A stretch of 64,000 bases of DNA from DATMER01 sp035536935 (GTDB taxonomy: Bacteria; Acidobacteriota; Thermoanaerobaculia; Multivoradales; UBA5704): NCBI GenBank assembly GCA_035536935.1, contig DATLNC010000063.1:34806-98805 (forward strand). Reading direction: 5' to 3'. This document shows, in pieces, positions 32,528 to 43,183 of the stretch (position 1 is the first letter of the stretch; every line of letters starts with the position of its first letter). Under the pieces are notes generated by a model. It worked only from the letters and a program-made list of their open reading frames with translations, had not been told where the DNA came from and searched no databases. Made by a program: the position numbers and the translations under genes.

Positions 32528-33683
32528 CTGGAGTCTCCTTGAGGATCTGGCCGGCGATCACCAGCTTCTGGACCTCGCTGGTCCCTTCGTAGATGCGCAG
32601 GGCGCGGACCTCGCGGTAGAGGCGCTCGACCGGCGCGCCCGCGAGCACTCCCCGCCCGCCCAGGAGCTGCACGGCATCGTCGATCACGCGCTGCGCCGTC
32701 TCGGTCGCGTAGAGCTTGGCCATGGCCGCCTCGCGCGTGACCCGCGTCGCGCACGCGTCGCGCGTCCAGGCGGCGCGATAGACGAGGAGGGCGCTCGCAT
32801 CCACCCCCACCGCCATGTCCGCGATCCGCGCCTGGGTGAGTTGCAAGTCCGCGAGCGGCTTGCCGAAAACCTTTCTTTTGCGGACGTGGCTCACGGCTTC
32901 GTCCAAGGCGCGGCGGGCGAAGCCGAGCGCGGCTGCGCCCACGGTGGAGCGGAACACGTCCAGCGTGCCGAGCGCGACGCGAAGGCCCCGGCCGGGCTCG
33001 CCCAGCATGGCGGAGGCGGGCACGCGGCAGCGCTCGAAGCGGATCGTGCCCAGCGGATGCGGCGCCATCAGGTCGAGCCGGGCGGTCACGATGAGGCCGG
33101 GGTTGGACGCCTCCACCACGAACGCTCCGAAACCTTTTTCGCCCAGCTCGGGCATGCGGCAGAAGACCACGTAGAAGTCCGCCAGGCCGGCGTTGGAGAT
33201 CCAGGTCTTCTCGCCTTCGATCATGTATCCCGCGCCCTCGCGGTGGGCGGCCGTGGTCATGGCGTTCACATCGGAGCCGGCCTCGGCCTCGGAGAGCGCG
33301 AAGGCGGGGAGCACCTCGCCGGACGCCGCCCGCGGCAGCCAGGTCTGGCGCAGCTCGTCGGAGCCGAAGAGGGAGATCGGACCGCTGCCCAGGCCTTGCA
33401 TGGCGAAGACGAAGTCGGCGAGGCCGGAGGTGCGGGCCAGGGTCTCGCGGATCAGGCAGAGAGTGCGGACGTCGAGGCGATCGCCGACTGCGTAGCGAAG
33501 CCAGCCGCCGGACGCGAGACGGCGGACGAGCTCGCGGCAGGTGGTATCGAGGTCGTGGAGGTCCGCGGGCTCGTGCTGGGCGAGCGGCGCTATCTCGCGC
33601 TCGGTCCACTCCTCCAACTCCCGCGCGAGGGCGCGGTGCGAGTCCTCGAAGAACGGCCAGGAGAGGAAGGTGGTATCGGTCAT
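32520..33683 (-). CDS. Acyl-CoA dehydrogenase
   Basis: 387 residues. ACAD motifs: FALSEAEAGSDVNAMTTAAH (FAD/substrate loop), EKTWISNAGLADFYVV, RKVFGKPLADLQLTQARIAD, and the C-terminal LLGGRGVLAGAPVERLYREV then LRIYEGTSEVQKLVIAGQIL. The catalytic glutamate of the usual IYEGT position is present. It should introduce a double bond into an acyl-CoA of the ring-cleavage or beta-oxidation steps. The start shares one base with the hydratase stop (TGATG). Confidence 0.9.
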   Translation of the reverse strand: MTDTTFLSWPFFEDSHRALARELEEWTEREIAPLAQHEPADLHDLDTTCRELVRRLASGGWLRYAVGDRLDVRTLCLIRETLARTSGLADFVFAMQGLGSGPISLFGSDELRQTWLPRAASGEVLPAFALSEAEAGSDVNAMTTAAHREGAGYMIEGEKTWISNAGLADFYVVFCRMPELGEKGFGAFVVEASNPGLIVTARLDLMAPHPLGTIRFERCRVPASAMLGEPGRGLRVALGTLDVFRSTVGAAALGFARRALDEAVSHVRKRKVFGKPLADLQLTQARIADMAVGVDASALLVYRAAWTRDACATRVTREAAMAKLYATETAQRVIDDAVQLLGGRGVLAGAPVERLYREVRALRIYEGTSEVQKLVIAGQILKETPDA

Positions 33684-34516
33684 CAGTCCCCCTGGAAGAC
33701 GGGCTTCTCTTTGGCCACGAACGCCCGGTAGGCGCGGGCGAAGTCCTCGGTCTGCATGCAGATGGCCTGGGCCTGGGCCTCGGCCTCGATCGCTTCGTCG
33801 ACGCCCATGGCCCACTCCTGGTGCAGCGCCTTCTTGGTGATGGAGTGGGCGAACGCGGGTCCCCGGGCGAGAGAAGCCGCGAGGGCCTGAGCTTCGGCGA
33901 GGAGCCTGTCGGGCTCGGCGAGGCGGTTGTAGAACCCCCAGCGCTCGGCCTCGGGCCCCTCCATGAAGCGCCCGGTGTAGAGCAGCTCGGCGGCGCGGCC
34001 CTGTCCGATGATGCGCGGCAGCATGGCGCACGCTCCCATGTCCGCTCCGGAGAGGCCGACCTTGACGAAGAGGAAGGCGACGCGGCTGCGCGCCGTGCCC
34101 AGCCGCATGTCCGAGGCCATGGCGAGGATGGCGCCGGCGCCCACGCACATGCCGTCGATGGCCGCGATGACCGGCTGCGGGCAGGCGCGGATGGTGCGGA
34201 CCAGCTCGCCGGTCAGGCGGGTGAAGGCGAGCAGCTTGTCCATGCGCTTCTCCTCGCGCCATTGGACAAGCGGGCCGATGATGTCGTGAACGTCGCCCCC
34301 CGAGCAGAAGTTCTCGCCCGAGCCGGTGATCACGACCGTCCGCACTTCGTCCACCCGGCGCAGGCGGTCAAAGGTGTCGGACAGCTCGCGGTAGGACTCG
34401 AACGTGAGCGGGTTCTTGCGCTCCGGGCGGTTCAGCGTGATGGTGGCGACCCGGTCCTCGACGCTCCAGGCGAAGCTCGTCGGGCGGATGTCTGCGACGG
34501 GAATGCGGTCGTGCAA
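33683..34516 (-). CDS. Enoyl-CoA hydratase/isomerase family protein
   Basis: 277 residues. A TTG start at 34516 is chosen because AAGGAGA lies 8 bases upstream and everything further 5' is REP-like repeat; an ATG reading would add 31 repeat-derived residues. Crotonase motifs: ITLNRPERKNPLTFESYREL, TGSGENFCSGGDVHDI (oxyanion hole), and AAIDGMCVGAGAILAMASDM. The loop insertion (GPLVQWREEKRMDKLLAFTR) is characteristic of hydratases found in 2-aminobenzoate/benzoyl-CoA-type clusters. It acts on alicyclic or ring-opened CoA thioesters in that pathway. Confidence 0.88.
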   Translation of the reverse strand: MHDRIPVADIRPTSFAWSVEDRVATITLNRPERKNPLTFESYRELSDTFDRLRRVDEVRTVVITGSGENFCSGGDVHDIIGPLVQWREEKRMDKLLAFTRLTGELVRTIRACPQPVIAAIDGMCVGAGAILAMASDMRLGTARSRVAFLFVKVGLSGADMGACAMLPRIIGQGRAAELLYTGRFMEGPEAERWGFYNRLAEPDRLLAEAQALAASLARGPAFAHSITKKALHQEWAMGVDEAIEAEAQAQAICMQTEDFARAYRAFVAKEKPVFQGD

Positions 34517-34550
34517 GGTGGTTGTCTCCTTAAGGTCCGTGGTGCCCGGA

Positions 34551-34690
34551 ACCCTCACCCCCGTCCCCTCTCCCATCCGCACTCCCGACCCCCGGGAGAG
34601 GGGCGCCACCGCCCGCCCAAAAGCAATCCGGCTCCCCCTCTCCCGGGCGGGTGTGAGTGCGTGTGGGAGAGGGGGTTGGGGGGTGAGGGT
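34551..34690. repeat. Large REP-like inverted repeat in the abm operon
   Basis: The arms 34551-34584 and 34655-34690 are near-perfect reverse complements (ACCCTCACCCCC.../...GGGGGGTGAGGGT). Between them are further CCCGGGAGAGGGG and CCCCTCTCCCGGG half-sites. It ends one base before the stop codon of the monooxygenase/reductase gene and separates it from the hydratase. It belongs to the CCCTCTCCC/GGGAGAGGG class seen elsewhere in the window. Confidence 0.8.
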
Positions 34691-34691
34691 C

Positions 34692-36986
<2,295 letters not shown>

Positions 36987-36993
36987 GGCGCGG

Positions 36994-36999
36994 AGTCTA
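36994..36999 (-). promoter_or_regulatory. -10-like box for leaderless abmA transcript
   Basis: On the - strand TAGACT is followed by 7 bases and the GTG start. It lies in the short gap after the TPR gene, so abmA and its followers may have their own promoter. Confidence 0.45.
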
Positions 37000-37008
37000 G
37001 CATCGCCC

Positions 37009-39078
37009 TCAAGGAGCGGTCGGTCTCTTGGACCGCTCCTCTTCGTCAGGACAGGCGTCCGCCTCCGGGAACCAGCGCAGCTCGTCGGCCTCGCGGCCCA
37101 GCTCCGTGGAGCCGCAGCAGCGGACGAGCTGCTTGTAGAAGCGGTCTGCGGCCTGGGGGTCGGCGTGCTCGATCCAGCTTCCGGCGGTCGCGAGCATCCC
37201 CGCCTTCTCGTCTCCGGAGGGCAGCAGGCTCGCCGCTTCCCAGGCGAGGTCCGCGGCGCGGTAGCGGTAGTGGAAGCGCTTCCAGGGACTCACCCGGTTC
37301 TTCTTCACCCGGGCGGTCTCGTCGTCGGTTTCGCGCAGGAGGCGGTTCTCCCGGCGCAGGTCGCGGCTTTTGAAGGTCCACTCCGCCACGTTGTAATCGC
37401 CTTCCACCAGGGTCCAGTCGGGCTCCACTTCGGTGCCGGTGAGGTGCATGCCCTTGTGGCGCGTCAGGCAGGCGGCCTGGAAGAGCTCCCGCCCGCGCTC
37501 CGCACCCGGGCGCTGCCTGTCGCGGCCCGCTTCGAGATGCCCGGCCAGCCTCTCCAGGACGGGACGGCGATCGGTCGGGACGTAGGCCAGGGCGTCCCGA
37601 AGCCGGCCTTCACGGGCCAGGCGCCGCCCCAGAAGGTTGCGCACGTCCCGGGCGAGGCGCTCCGGTGAAGGCGTGGTGTAACCGCCGACGAGGAGCGGCT
37701 CCCAGGCATCGCCGGCGGGCGGCTCGTACTTCGCGGCCAGATCGGCCGGCCAGGTGGCATCCACGTAAGCCTTCAACTCGTCGAGCGTGAGCACCTGCTC
37801 GGCCAGGTAGGCGGCGTCCATCCAGTAGCCGGCGCGCAGGAAGCGGTCGAGGGCGCCGGTGTAGTCCTGCTGGGTGACACGGACCACGGCTTCCTCGCCC
37901 AGGGCCCGCTGAGGCGCGGCCAGGACCTCCCCGGTCTCATAGACGATCTGCATGGCTTCGTCCATGTCGATCCCGAGGTCGGGAAGGCCGCCGGCGGTGT
38001 TGGCCACGTCGGCGAGAAGGGCGCGGGCCTCGTCGAGCTTGCCGTCGCGCAGCAGCAGGCGAGCCCGGACCCATTTTGCGATCGGCGATGGTTCCTGCGC
38101 GTGGTCGAGCCAGGCCGCGGCGGCGGTGAAGTCGCCGCTCAGGTAGGCAGCCCAGGCGAGCCGGTCGGCGCCGACGGCGTCGCGGACATCGGCGGCCTTG
38201 AGCGCTCGCTCCCAGGCATTGCGGCCCTCGGGGTTGCGGGAGACGATCCAGGCCGTGAAGATCGCCCTGGCTTCGGGGTTCCTGGCGACGCGGATCAGCG
38301 CTTCGGGCTTGTCCAGGAGGTCGCCGCAGGTGAGCCTGATCGAGACCAGGGCGCCGGGGTCGCCGGCCCGGAACTGCTGCGCGTAGAGGATGAGGGCGCG
38401 GGCGTAGCGCTCCTGGGCGATCTCGGCATAGGCCTCCCAGCCGAGGCTGGAAGCCGCGAGGCCCAGCCTGTCTTCGAAGCCTTGCAGGGCGAGGTCGCGG
38501 GTGAGCTGGAACGACTTAACCGCGCGGTCCCGGTCGCCGGGGATGCTGGCCCTGCCGATCATGTAGGCCGCCCAGGTCGAGCGGAAGCGCCGTTCTTCCT
38601 GGGGCCGCCGGAGCAGCCTCTCCCAGGCCTGGACCGCGGCCTCGTATCGCCCCTCGTGGTAGGCGATCGCGCCCTCGAGGTAGTCGGCGAACTCGGGCAG
38701 CAGCGGCTGGGGGACCTTCAGGCCGGAGGGCGCGTGGTTCTCCCGGACGCGGGCGAGCGCCTCCCGGAGCCGCACGACGTTGTCCATGACCTGCACCCGC
38801 AGGATGGTCCAGGTGCCGTGCCGTTCCATCGCCTCCGCCAGGTCCGCGCGCTCGGCCGCGAGGACTTCGGCGTCGAAGCTCTCCTGGCTCGGCACGGCCT
38901 TGAACGGCGGGCTGGACCCAAGCTGCTCCAGCTCCTGCTTGAGCTTCCCCGTGGGGCCGTCGAAAAACGTTTCCTCCGATCCCAGCAGCCAGTTGGGAAG
39001 GTAGGGCGCGCAGGCCCAGAGGACCGGGACGGCGATCAGCAGCGCGGCGGCGATGAGGAACGGCCTAGGGGATTTCAA
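37009..39078 (-). CDS. TPR-containing putative lipoprotein of unknown function
   Basis: 689 residues. The N-terminus (MKSPRPFLIAAALLIAVPVLWAC) ends in a lipobox-like LWAC. The rest is helical with TPR-like pairs (LEGAIAYHEGRYEAAVQAWE, AAYLSGDFTAAAAWLDHAQE, DFTGALDR-like repeats). A Cys pair (VRCCGSTELG) is near the C-terminus. It overlaps the DUF3142 gene by 14 bases, so both are co-expressed and probably sit in the envelope together. I know no characterised homologue. A 10-bp hairpin (37012-37040, AGGAGCGGTC/GACCGCTCCT) covers its last codons and may terminate transcription. Confidence 0.75.
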   Translation of the reverse strand: MKSPRPFLIAAALLIAVPVLWACAPYLPNWLLGSEETFFDGPTGKLKQELEQLGSSPPFKAVPSQESFDAEVLAAERADLAEAMERHGTWTILRVQVMDNVVRLREALARVRENHAPSGLKVPQPLLPEFADYLEGAIAYHEGRYEAAVQAWERLLRRPQEERRFRSTWAAYMIGRASIPGDRDRAVKSFQLTRDLALQGFEDRLGLAASSLGWEAYAEIAQERYARALILYAQQFRAGDPGALVSIRLTCGDLLDKPEALIRVARNPEARAIFTAWIVSRNPEGRNAWERALKAADVRDAVGADRLAWAAYLSGDFTAAAAWLDHAQEPSPIAKWVRARLLLRDGKLDEARALLADVANTAGGLPDLGIDMDEAMQIVYETGEVLAAPQRALGEEAVVRVTQQDYTGALDRFLRAGYWMDAAYLAEQVLTLDELKAYVDATWPADLAAKYEPPAGDAWEPLLVGGYTTPSPERLARDVRNLLGRRLAREGRLRDALAYVPTDRRPVLERLAGHLEAGRDRQRPGAERGRELFQAACLTRHKGMHLTGTEVEPDWTLVEGDYNVAEWTFKSRDLRRENRLLRETDDETARVKKNRVSPWKRFHYRYRAADLAWEAASLLPSGDEKAGMLATAGSWIEHADPQAADRFYKQLVRCCGSTELGREADELRWFPEADACPDEEERSKRPTAP

Positions 39079-40228
39079 CGTGGACCTCCGTAGATCCTTG
39101 GAATCGAAACCAGGCGATCGTACGCCGCTCCCCGGGCCGCACCCGTCGGATCGGCTCGGGGTTCTCCAGCCGGGCCTCGCGTGGACCCGACGGGAGAAGC
39201 CTGTATCCGTATAGACCGTCGGCAGCGATCAGGGTATCCGAATCCCAGCTCAAATCGATGGGGGAAGGCAGAGGGACCTCGGCCTCGCCCGTGTTGAGGA
39301 GGTCGATCTCGACGAGGGCGGGGCTCGGATGGCGGAGCGCGGTGCGGATCTCCCGCCGGGGAGCGCGGCCGGCCATCACGGCTTTCAGCGTGGCCGGCGC
39401 CCAGTTGCGGGTGTCGGACGTCACCGGGAGCCGGTACCAGACCAGGGCCGCGAGCTCCGCGGGACGGTCCCCGGTCCAGCGCCGCACCAGTTCTGCCATG
39501 GCGCCGGGGTCGGCCGTGGCGTAGGTCGGCAGCGCGACCCGGAATGGGCGCCCGGCCTTGGCCGCCTCTTCCACGGCCCGGGCCGCCTCTTCGGGATCGA
39601 CGAGGTCGGAGTGTGGCTTCAACGAGTGAACTTGGAGGACGATTCCGTCCGTCTTCCGGGAGAGGCTCTGGAAGGCCCGCTGATGCCGCAGCCAGGTGGG
39701 GAGCGCGGTGACCGTGACCGGGGCTGGCGCCACGCTCCGGCGCACGGCTTCGATGAGGATGGGATAGTCGGAGAGCTTGGACTCGGGGCAGTCGTAGTCG
39801 ATCTGGATTTCCCGGAGGTCGAGGCCGTGGGAGCGCGCCTGTTTCGCCAGCTCTCCGGCGAGATCGGCGAGCCGCCGGACCGTCTCCGGCTCATCCTCGA
39901 AGCGGCCGGTCCCGCCGCCCCAGCCCTGGAACCGGCCGATGCGCAGCGCCAGCCCCACCGGCCGGCCGGCATCCCGCAGCGATCGCCAGTCGATCCCGAC
40001 CCGGAAGGCGCGGAAGGGGGAGCGGGAGAGGTCGATCTCCGCGGCGAGCACCGTCAGGCCGGCGAAGTCCGAGGAGTGGCTGACCGCCGCGCGCACGGCC
40101 GGGCTCCACGCCCGCTGCCAGACGTAGGCTTCCTGGGGGAGCGGACCGGCGGCGCGCTCCCGCGGCTGGCAGGCGAGGGCGAGGAGGGCCAGGAGGGCCA
40201 GGAGGGGTATCAGGGCGGGGGTCCTCAC
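39065..40228 (-). CDS. DUF3142 lipoprotein
   Basis: 387 residues, GTG start overlapping the ABC ATPase stop (GTGA). A lipobox (LLALLALACQ) predicts lipidation at Cys20. The core is a TIM-barrel-like DUF3142 domain with its signature LREIQIDYDCPESKLSDYPI and TVTALPTWLRHQRAFQSLSR. The conserved Asp/Tyr-rich strand resembles the glycoside-hydrolase-like active-site strand, but no activity is established. The C-terminal ~110 residues are beta-rich. Flanked by an ABC transporter and a TPR lipoprotein in the same overlapping set. Confidence 0.85.
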   Translation of the reverse strand: MRTPALIPLLALLALLALACQPRERAAGPLPQEAYVWQRAWSPAVRAAVSHSSDFAGLTVLAAEIDLSRSPFRAFRVGIDWRSLRDAGRPVGLALRIGRFQGWGGGTGRFEDEPETVRRLADLAGELAKQARSHGLDLREIQIDYDCPESKLSDYPILIEAVRRSVAPAPVTVTALPTWLRHQRAFQSLSRKTDGIVLQVHSLKPHSDLVDPEEAARAVEEAAKAGRPFRVALPTYATADPGAMAELVRRWTGDRPAELAALVWYRLPVTSDTRNWAPATLKAVMAGRAPRREIRTALRHPSPALVEIDLLNTGEAEVPLPSPIDLSWDSDTLIAADGLYGYRLLPSGPREARLENPEPIRRVRPGERRTIAWFRFQGSTEVHVEIP

Positions 40229-40914
40229 CCCCGCGCCAACCTCTCCAGCACGGCCATCCTCTCTCCGGGATCGCCCGGCAGCTCTCCCGAGCTGAGACAG
40301 TGGCCGTCCCGCACGGTGAAGGCCCGGTCCGCCAGGGGGGCGAAGGGCTCGATGTCGTGGGAGACCACCACCACGGCGGCGCCCGCGGCGAGGCGGCCTC
40401 CGATCCAGGTCAGGATGTCTTCCCGCGCGCCGCGGTCCATGGCTTCCAGCGGCTCGTCGAGGAGGAGGTGGGCCGGCGTGCCGATCCGGGCCGCGGCGAG
40501 CACGGCCCGGCGGCGCTGGCCCATGGACAGCTCCCGCACCGAGCGCTGCGCCAGGCGGTCCAGCCCGACCAGGGCGAGCGCCTGTTCGGCAGACTGGCGA
40601 GGCTCTCCACGGAGGCGGCAGACGAGGCCGAGGATCTCCCGCACGGTGGCGTAGGGGGTCAGGTCCGGCTGCTCGGGCACGTAGGCGAGGGTCCGCCGCG
40701 CCTCGGCCTCGTCGGTCCAGAGGTCGCGGCCGTCCACCTCGACCCTCCCCTGATCGGGCTGCTCGACTCCCGCCGCGATCTTGAGGAGCGTGCTCTTGCC
40801 GCAGCCGTTCGGCCCCAGGAGCAGGGTGAGGCCGGCGGGGATCTCCACGCTCACCTCGGAGAGGACCGGCTGGCCGTCGCGATAGGAGAACCCGACCTTG
40901 TCGAGCCGGATCAT
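40225..40914 (-). CDS. ABC transporter ATP-binding protein
   Basis: 229 residues. Walker A GPNGCGKST, Q-loop YVPEQPDLTPYATV, signature LSMGQRRRAVLAAARI, Walker B HLLLDEPLEAMD, switch VVVSHD. The signature deviates from LSGGQ (LSMGQ), as often seen in exporter-type systems such as CcmA or the DrrA/NatA group. It pairs with the adjacent permease (ATGA overlap). No periplasmic binding protein is present, so export or membrane-lipid handling is more likely than uptake. Confidence 0.9.
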   Translation of the reverse strand: MIRLDKVGFSYRDGQPVLSEVSVEIPAGLTLLLGPNGCGKSTLLKIAAGVEQPDQGRVEVDGRDLWTDEAEARRTLAYVPEQPDLTPYATVREILGLVCRLRGEPRQSAEQALALVGLDRLAQRSVRELSMGQRRRAVLAAARIGTPAHLLLDEPLEAMDRGAREDILTWIGGRLAAGAAVVVVSHDIEPFAPLADRAFTVRDGHCLSSGELPGDPGERMAVLERLARG

Positions 40915-42128
40915 CCGGAACTCCAGGACTGGGGATCGCCCACGGCCAGGTGGTGGATCTCCTGCCAGCGACTGACTTTCTGGCGCCGCTCGCGCTCGGC
41001 CGCGGCCCGCACGGCCAAAGGCGTTCCGATCAGGGCGAGCAGGGAGACCCAGGGGAGGAGGGCGACGGCAAAGGCGAGGAGCATGCCCTCGATCAGGATC
41101 TCCCCCGAGGCCCCGGTCCGGCGCTCCGGCGCGCGGCGCACGGCTCCGGCCGTCCGCGCGCCGAGGAACGGGATGATCAGGAGGACCGCGACGGCCGCGA
41201 GCGGCTCGATCCAGGCGGTGAGCAGGACGAGCGGGAGGGCGTGCGCTCCGAGGAAGAGACTGTCGAAGAGCACGCGCTGCCGGGCCGTCCAGGGGAGCGA
41301 GCGCGACCAGGGCCAGGCCGGACGGCGGACGGCCAGGCTCTCTCCCAGGCCGGAGAGGAGAAGGACCACGGCCGTGCCGCCGCCGAGGAGCGCTCCCAGC
41401 CGGACGTAGACCGGGGCGAGCTCGTTGTTGCGGACGAACAGCATGGCGGCGCCGAGAGGGAGCAGGCTGGTCAAGTAGGCGCCCAGGAGTGAGCCGCCGA
41501 GGGCGCGCCAGGCGATCCGCGCTTCCAGCCAGCGGCCGGTCCCCCTCCGAGCGAACGAAATTCCCGGCGGGGTCTTCCGGAGAGGGCCCGCGAGCGCATC
41601 CGCGACGATCAGGAGGACTGCCCCGAGGGCGACCGGCAGCCATCCGCCGGAAAAGGGGAGGAACGCGGCTGTCATGGCGAGGGCACGGGCCAGGAAGCGG
41701 ACCGGCATTGCGGCCAGAGCGGCTGCGGGTAGAGCGATGAGCAGGCCGGCGAGACTGGGATACGGGTGGGCTCCATTCTTGGCGGCCGCGGCAGCGAAGA
41801 AGAGGAGCAGGAGGAGGAGCGAGGCCTGGGCGGCGGCGATGGCGAGCATTGCGGCCCGGCGATGGGCGAGCCCCGAGACGGGCAGGTGCCGCATCCAGCC
41901 GTCGAGCCCCCGGCAGATCCGCGGCGCCGCGATCGAGGCGACTCCGAGGCAGGCAAAGGCGATGATCAGGCCGCCCGAGCTGCCGAAGAGCAGGATGCCA
42001 AAGGAGTTGATGAAGTCGACGCCCAGGAGCATCATGCCGCCGACCACGGCTGCCAGGATCGGCGCCATGACCCGCAGCGCCAGCCGGGCTCCGACTCGGA
42101 GATGGAAGCGAAGGAGACCGGTGATCAT
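40911..42128 (-). CDS. ABC transporter membrane protein
   Basis: 405 residues with about 10-12 hydrophobic helices (IAFACLGVASIAAPR, ASLLLLLLFFAAAAA, VLLLTAWIEPLAAVAVLLII). There is no EAA motif typical of importers, so an exporter-like or ABC-2-type permease is likely. It overlaps the phosphotransferase gene upstream and the ATPase gene downstream by ATGA junctions. The transported compound is unknown; being within an aromatic-acid gene run suggests an efflux or envelope role. Confidence 0.78.
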   Translation of the reverse strand: MITGLLRFHLRVGARLALRVMAPILAAVVGGMMLLGVDFINSFGILLFGSSGGLIIAFACLGVASIAAPRICRGLDGWMRHLPVSGLAHRRAAMLAIAAAQASLLLLLLFFAAAAAKNGAHPYPSLAGLLIALPAAALAAMPVRFLARALAMTAAFLPFSGGWLPVALGAVLLIVADALAGPLRKTPPGISFARRGTGRWLEARIAWRALGGSLLGAYLTSLLPLGAAMLFVRNNELAPVYVRLGALLGGGTAVVLLLSGLGESLAVRRPAWPWSRSLPWTARQRVLFDSLFLGAHALPLVLLTAWIEPLAAVAVLLIIPFLGARTAGAVRRAPERRTGASGEILIEGMLLAFAVALLPWVSLLALIGTPLAVRAAAERERRQKVSRWQEIHHLAVGDPQSWSSG

Positions 42129-43183
42129 CCCAGCCGGTCGATCCGCCCGTTGTCGAGGGCCGAGACTGCCGTGCGTCCGAGCAGCTTCACCGAGGTGATC
42201 ATGGCGGCGAAGCGGGGGTCCTTGGTGAGGCCCTGCTGGAAGCGGTAGTAGATCTGCTGGGCGATGACCGCGATCTTGAACAGGCCGAAGACATAGGCGA
42301 AGACCGCGTCTGACCCGTCTGAAATATTGCGGCCGGTCGTCGCCGCGTAGCGCTGGACCACCTCAATCCTGCTGAGGTTTCCCGGAGTCGTGGTGGGGCC
42401 TGAGGGTAACATCCGCAGCATCGGGTCGTCGTCCGGATCGACCCAGTAGCCGAGCGTGGTCCCCAGGTCGAGCAGCGGATCGCCGATGGTGGACATCTCC
42501 CAATCGAACACGGCTACGATGCGGGAGAGGTCCGGCGCGAAGACCACGTTGTCGTATTTGTAATCATTATGGACGAGCACCGCTCCGTGCTCCACGGGCC
42601 GGTGATCGGAAAGCCAGGCGGCGGCGCGCTCGATGTCCGGCACGTCATCGGTGCGGGAGCCCTCCCACCGTTTGCGCCAGCCGTTCACCTGCCGCTCGAC
42701 GTAACCCTCCGGCCGGCCGAAGTCCGCTAGCCCGGCCTCCTGATAGTCCACGGCGTGAAGCTCGGCCAGGCCGTCCACCAGCTCCTCGCTCAATCGGCGC
42801 AGGTCCTCCGTCCCGGAGCGCTGGTCTCGAAAGATCACTCCGCGGACCCGCTCCATCACATAGAAGGGGGCGCCGATCACCTCCGGGCCATCGCAGCAAG
42901 CCAGGGTGGCGGGGGCCTTGGGGTAATGCCCCTGCAGGTGAGAGAGCACGCGGTACTCGCGCCCCATGTCGTGGGCCGTCTTCACCTTGGAGCCGAAGGG
43001 CGGACGCCTCAGGACCATCTCCCTGTCGCCGAAGCGCAGCAGGTAGGTGAGGTTCGAGTGCCCGCCCGGGAACTGCTCGATTTCCAATGGGCCTGGAGGC
43101 AGGGACAATCGCTCACGCAGCCAGGCTTCGAGAGGACCGGCGTCCAGCTCCTCGCCTGGGCGAACCTGTCGGGTTTCGCTCAC
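42125..43183 (-). CDS. APH-type phosphotransferase (ACAD10/11-like)
   Basis: 352 residues, GTG start overlapping the acyl-CoA dehydrogenase stop (GTGA). Kinase-like motifs: EIEQFPGGHSNLTYLLRFGD (nucleotide loop), VLVHNDYKYDNVVF (catalytic Asp), and VFDWEMSTIGDPLLDLG (metal-binding Asp). This aminoglycoside-phosphotransferase subgroup is fused or adjacent to acyl-CoA dehydrogenases in ACAD10/ACAD11, where it phosphorylates hydroxyacyl-CoA so that phosphate can be eliminated. The adjacency to an ACAD gene supports the same role here. Confidence 0.9.
   Translation of the reverse strand: MSETRQVRPGEELDAGPLEAWLRERLSLPPGPLEIEQFPGGHSNLTYLLRFGDREMVLRRPPFGSKVKTAHDMGREYRVLSHLQGHYPKAPATLACCDGPEVIGAPFYVMERVRGVIFRDQRSGTEDLRRLSEELVDGLAELHAVDYQEAGLADFGRPEGYVERQVNGWRKRWEGSRTDDVPDIERAAAWLSDHRPVEHGAVLVHNDYKYDNVVFAPDLSRIVAVFDWEMSTIGDPLLDLGTTLGYWVDPDDDPMLRMLPSGPTTTPGNLSRIEVVQRYAATTGRNISDGSDAVFAYVFGLFKIAVIAQQIYYRFQQGLTKDPRFAAMITSVKLLGRTAVSALDNGRIDRLG

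Noticed and set aside
34517..34609. 31-residue N-terminal extension of the enoyl-CoA hydratase
   Set aside because: It is encoded by a REP-like repeat, and a TTG start with AAGGAGA immediately downstream restores a normal-length protein.
37012..37040. Strong intrinsic terminator at the end of the TPR lipoprotein gene
   Set aside because: The hairpin overlaps the last codons and is not followed by a T-run, so it is mentioned only as a possibility.
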